A stretch of DNA of 64,000 nucleotides from Acinetobacter parvus DSM 16617 = CIP 108168 (lineage in GTDB: Bacteria > Pseudomonadota > Gammaproteobacteria > Pseudomonadales > Moraxellaceae). A program made the translations under genes and the position numbers. Below are positions 61,849 through 64,000 of this stretch, piece after piece (position 1 is the first letter of the stretch; every line of letters starts with the position of its first letter). The notes below the pieces were generated by a model. It saw nothing but the letters and a program-made list of their open reading frames with translations. It was not told the origin of the DNA and did no database searches. The stretch covers positions 1-64,000 of the forward strand of contig NZ_KB849210.1 in NCBI RefSeq assembly GCF_000368025.1. The letters run 5' to 3'.

Positions 61849-62608
61849 AGTCACCGCCTCCGCCACAACTGCTACAGCTACTGCCACAACTGGATGAAGA
61901 TGATGATTGATCTTGCACATATTTTGCAAAATCTTTAGTCATTTGCGCCAGTTCAAACGATTGTCCATTTTCCCAACCCAACACCTGATCAACCGCAAAT
62001 AGTCGTGGCAATTGCATCGTATTCCTTGGATTATATCCATGTAACATACAGCTATATTTCCAAGCTTCAAATAATTGCTTTGCTTGTTCTTCTGGTCTCG
62101 TTGTTCCGTCATAAGGGCTATGATTCAACATTCGACCTATGGTTTGCTCACATAATTGCTGATACTGGATCGGATATTGCAACATCACATGCCATAAAGC
62201 ATCGACTGCATGTGAAGGCATGGCATAGGCTTGTTTTTGCATCACGTGTAATGCCAAATAATCCTTAAATCCAAGTTCAATCAGCCGACGTTGTTTTAAG
62301 CTCAGTTCGGGATATTGTTGTTTTAATTTATTCCAAAATATTGGATCAATGTTGAGTTGCTCAATCTTCTCTAATTTATTCCTTCGAGTCTTGGCGATCA
62401 AAACATGGTTTAAAATAATAATTGTCCATATTAATGGGAGTAAAACCCAAGCGGTAAAGATCTGCTGTTGCCAGCTATACATGAGCAGTAAGACTAAAAT
62501 CGGCAGGATAATCCAGCGTATTTTTATATGCGGTTGATGGCGTTTTAATTGAATTAATGCATCAAGCTTGTTGGAAGTCTGTGCTTCCTGATTTATTTTT
62601 ATTTTCAT
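61847..62608 (-). CDS. GRDP-like membrane protein with Cys/Ser/Gly-rich tail
   Basis: This 253-aa protein has two membrane helices (IRWIILPILVLLLMYSW and FTAWVLLPLIWTIIILNHV, residues about 30-70). A domain follows with SHAVDALWHVMLQYPIQYQQ LC and GRMLNHSP, which resembles the GRDP-like (glycine-rich domain protein) family pattern DxxWH...Y...C...H.P. The C-terminus ends SSSSSSCGSSCSSCGGGGD, a Ser/Cys/Gly tail that also occurs in TIGR04222-type membrane proteins. Function unknown. Start ATG 62608. Confidence 0.78.
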   Translation of the reverse strand: MKIKINQEAQTSNKLDALIQLKRHQPHIKIRWIILPILVLLLMYSWQQQIFTAWVLLPLIWTIIILNHVLIAKTRRNKLEKIEQLNIDPIFWNKLKQQYPELSLKQRRLIELGFKDYLALHVMQKQAYAMPSHAVDALWHVMLQYPIQYQQLCEQTIGRMLNHSPYDGTTRPEEQAKQLFEAWKYSCMLHGYNPRNTMQLPRLFAVDQVLGWENGQSFELAQMTKDFAKYVQDQSSSSSSCGSSCSSCGGGGD

Positions 62609-62652
62609 GCTTAAATCTCAAGAAGAAAAGATGACAATAAGATGACAAAAAA

Positions 62653-62668
62653 CCTCCCTTTAGGGAGG
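62653..62668 (-). terminator. Spo0M-like gene terminator
   Basis: CCTCCC-TTTA-GGGAGG with a plus-strand A-run to its left, giving a U-run in the minus transcript. Confidence 0.75.
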
Positions 62669-62682
62669 AATGGTGTAATCCT

Positions 62683-63438
62683 TTATCCAATCTGCAATAA
62701 ACGGCGAAGCTGCTGCGTGATCTGATTCACGTCCAAATTATGGTTTGATATGGTCATCGTCAGCAACTGATCTGAGCGAAAGGTACGATCAATTTCCAGC
62801 ATGATATGCGTTTGCTGCGCTTCAGCAACAAAGGATACCTCCACCTCATTAAAACCACTAAACATCTGTGAAGATACAAACTCTAGCTCCTGATAGCAGC
62901 CAATCGTTGATCTAAAATTTCTTGCGGTCAGTTGCCCTTTTTCAACATCCACAGTCGACAGAACAAATCCACATTGTTGCATCGCCTGTAAAAAAGCCTG
63001 CATCGCTGGTGTTGGGGTCACTTTTAAATAGTCACGATCGGTTGAATCCAGTCCCCAGTCAACATCCATGTGTGTTTCAATCCATACACGAGCGCCATTA
63101 CGTCGGCAGGAAACTTCAGTGATAGGGGTTTCATGAGGGATTTCCATGGTAAATGGAATATGATGTGACTCATTTGCAGCCAGCAAGAATTTCGAGCTAA
63201 TCAACCACTGATCCAGCACCAAAGCCTGATTAAATTCATGATCGCCAGACTCAACCTCTGCAATGGTCATCAATTTTAGATATAAGCCATTAATTTCCTT
63301 ATTCGTTGACCCACCAGTAAAATTAATTTCACCGCGTAGTGTCTCACCAGCCTGTAACGTAGGATTATATAAACGTGTTTCGACGTTTACCCCTTGCATA
63401 TTTAAACCAGACATCATTTTTTTAAACATTTTTTTCAC
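62683..63438 (-). CDS. Spo0M-like (sporulation-control) family protein
   Basis: This 251-aa soluble protein has an arrestin-like beta fold typical of the Spo0M family: VETRLYNPTLQAGETLRGEI, then GGSTNKEINGLYLKLMTIAE and HHIPFTMEIPHETPIT. In Bacillus, Spo0M affects sporulation; in non-sporing bacteria the role is unknown. The start may be GTG 63438 or ATG 63429; AAGG lies close to the GTG. It lies about 45 bp downstream of the DUF2252 gene, probably co-transcribed. Confidence 0.85.
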   Translation of the reverse strand: MKKMFKKMMSGLNMQGVNVETRLYNPTLQAGETLRGEINFTGGSTNKEINGLYLKLMTIAEVESGDHEFNQALVLDQWLISSKFLLAANESHHIPFTMEIPHETPITEVSCRRNGARVWIETHMDVDWGLDSTDRDYLKVTPTPAMQAFLQAMQQCGFVLSTVDVEKGQLTARNFRSTIGCYQELEFVSSQMFSGFNEVEVSFVAEAQQTHIMLEIDRTFRSDQLLTMTISNHNLDVNQITQQLRRLLQIG

Positions 63439-63484
63439 AAACCTTTTAAATTATTTCAATTCATCTGTAGCAATATACCGATGA

Positions 63485-64000
63485 TTAAAGTGCCTCATCT
63501 CCAGCAATCTGAATCCTACCATCGGCAATCTCATTCATAAAATGCTGATAGTCATTTAAATTCCGTTCCATAGACTGTGTGGCATATTCCTGTAAAACCT
63601 CCACCATGGTATTCCCCTCGCCCAGATAACCCATCAAAACATCGGCATTCCCCGCCTTGGCATGGGCATGGGCTAAAGCCAGACCACAGCTTTCCGCATA
63701 TTCATGAAAATACTCATCGTCCATATCGGTTAAGTCGACTGAAATCTTCATATCACGCAGTTGGCGGACATGGAAATGCTGCCCCAAGGTGGAATAGCCA
63801 AGAAAAATATCGCTTGCAGCTTGCATCAACTGCTGGCCATACACCACACGCTCGCCTTCATGCTTCACTTTTTCAGAGAATAATGGACTTAAAATAGAGG
63901 GGTTGGCTTCTTTCATCTGTAAAATCAACGGCTCACGATCGGCATCCTGAAACAGTGCAATGGCTGAACGTGTGCCCACGCTCCCCACGCCCACCACTTT
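63485..64000 (-). CDS. DUF2252 domain protein (partial, 5' end outside)
   Basis: The visible C-terminal part (about 171 residues) matches DUF2252: VGVGSVGTRSAIALF, LQMKEANPSILSPL, GERVVYGQQLMQAASDIFLG and the HVRQLRDMKIS stretch, followed by GLALAHAHAKAGNA. The family is a kinase-like fold of unknown substrate. The ORF is open to the window edge, so the true start is upstream at >64000. A full-length protein would be about 400-450 aa. Confidence 0.88.
   Translation of the reverse strand, partial: KVVGVGSVGTRSAIALFQDADREPLILQMKEANPSILSPLFSEKVKHEGERVVYGQQLMQAASDIFLGYSTLGQHFHVRQLRDMKISVDLTDMDDEYFHEYAESCGLALAHAHAKAGNADVLMGYLGEGNTMVEVLQEYATQSMERNLNDYQHFMNEIADGRIQIAGDEAL

Overview
The window looks like a piece of an Acinetobacter chromosome (Moraxellaceae, Gammaproteobacteria). 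The reasons are an A+T-rich base composition, the 16S/23S signature sequences, and protein sequences and neighbourhoods that read like that genus: miaB-phoH-ybeY, rpmB-rpmG, topA, asd-fimV-truA, infA and leuC-leuD-leuB. The species cannot be fixed by eye.

Layout. 1-4134 is most of an rRNA operon on the minus strand: two tandem promoters, 16S, tRNA-Ile(GAT), tRNA-Ala(TGC) and the 5' half of 23S, which runs out of the window. 4165-15918 holds housekeeping genes: pssA, rlmJ, a 2-oxoglutarate oxygenase, mdh, a degenerate RNase T2-like secreted protein, a soluble lytic transglycosylase and miaB-phoH-ybeY. 16051-17257 is an IS200/IS605-type element carrying only tnpB; a same-length sister copy lies at 33610-34816. 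17282-30054 holds two TonB-type proteins, one with exbB-exbD, the nucleotide genes xpt, thyA, folA and purU, msrA, a small MITE-like element, and a TetR regulator divergent from an aldehyde dehydrogenase. 30223-46442 holds rpmB-rpmG, a KefB/YbaL antiporter, a UvrD-type helicase, hdeD-like, topA, a PIN-like protein, slyX, uup and a lipid A acyltransferase. 46705-61830 holds an EEP phosphatase, asd, a FimV made as two ORFs, an asparaginase, truA, an AraC regulator, infA, the leu genes, a DUF2061 gene behind a strong Fur-box match, and a LysR regulator. 61847-64000 holds a GRDP-like Cys-rich protein, a Spo0M-like protein and the end of a DUF2252 gene.

Most of the window is core genome with well-formed hairpin terminators between units. 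The accessory signal is concentrated in the two TnpB elements. Both sit directly 3' of TTTAT, which is the candidate TAM, and their predicted guides can be read from the right flanks. Each appears to have hit a small gene: a monooxygenase-like ORF at 15930 and an ASCH-like ORF at 34817-35162 that also carries a frameshift. Both TnpBs lack the canonical RuvC-II glutamate (Gly246) and have a Glu at position 290 that may replace it. Their last 165 residues are identical despite synonymous changes, while all 15 substitutions lie in the first 187 residues. Other points of interest are an RNase T2 homologue with its active-site motifs replaced, a PIN-like protein with a duplicated C-terminal helical module, the split FimV, an unannotated frameshifted lipoprotein gene at 56053-56450, and candidate Fur sites at 26707 and 60655. 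No CRISPR array, prophage or classical defence island was seen.
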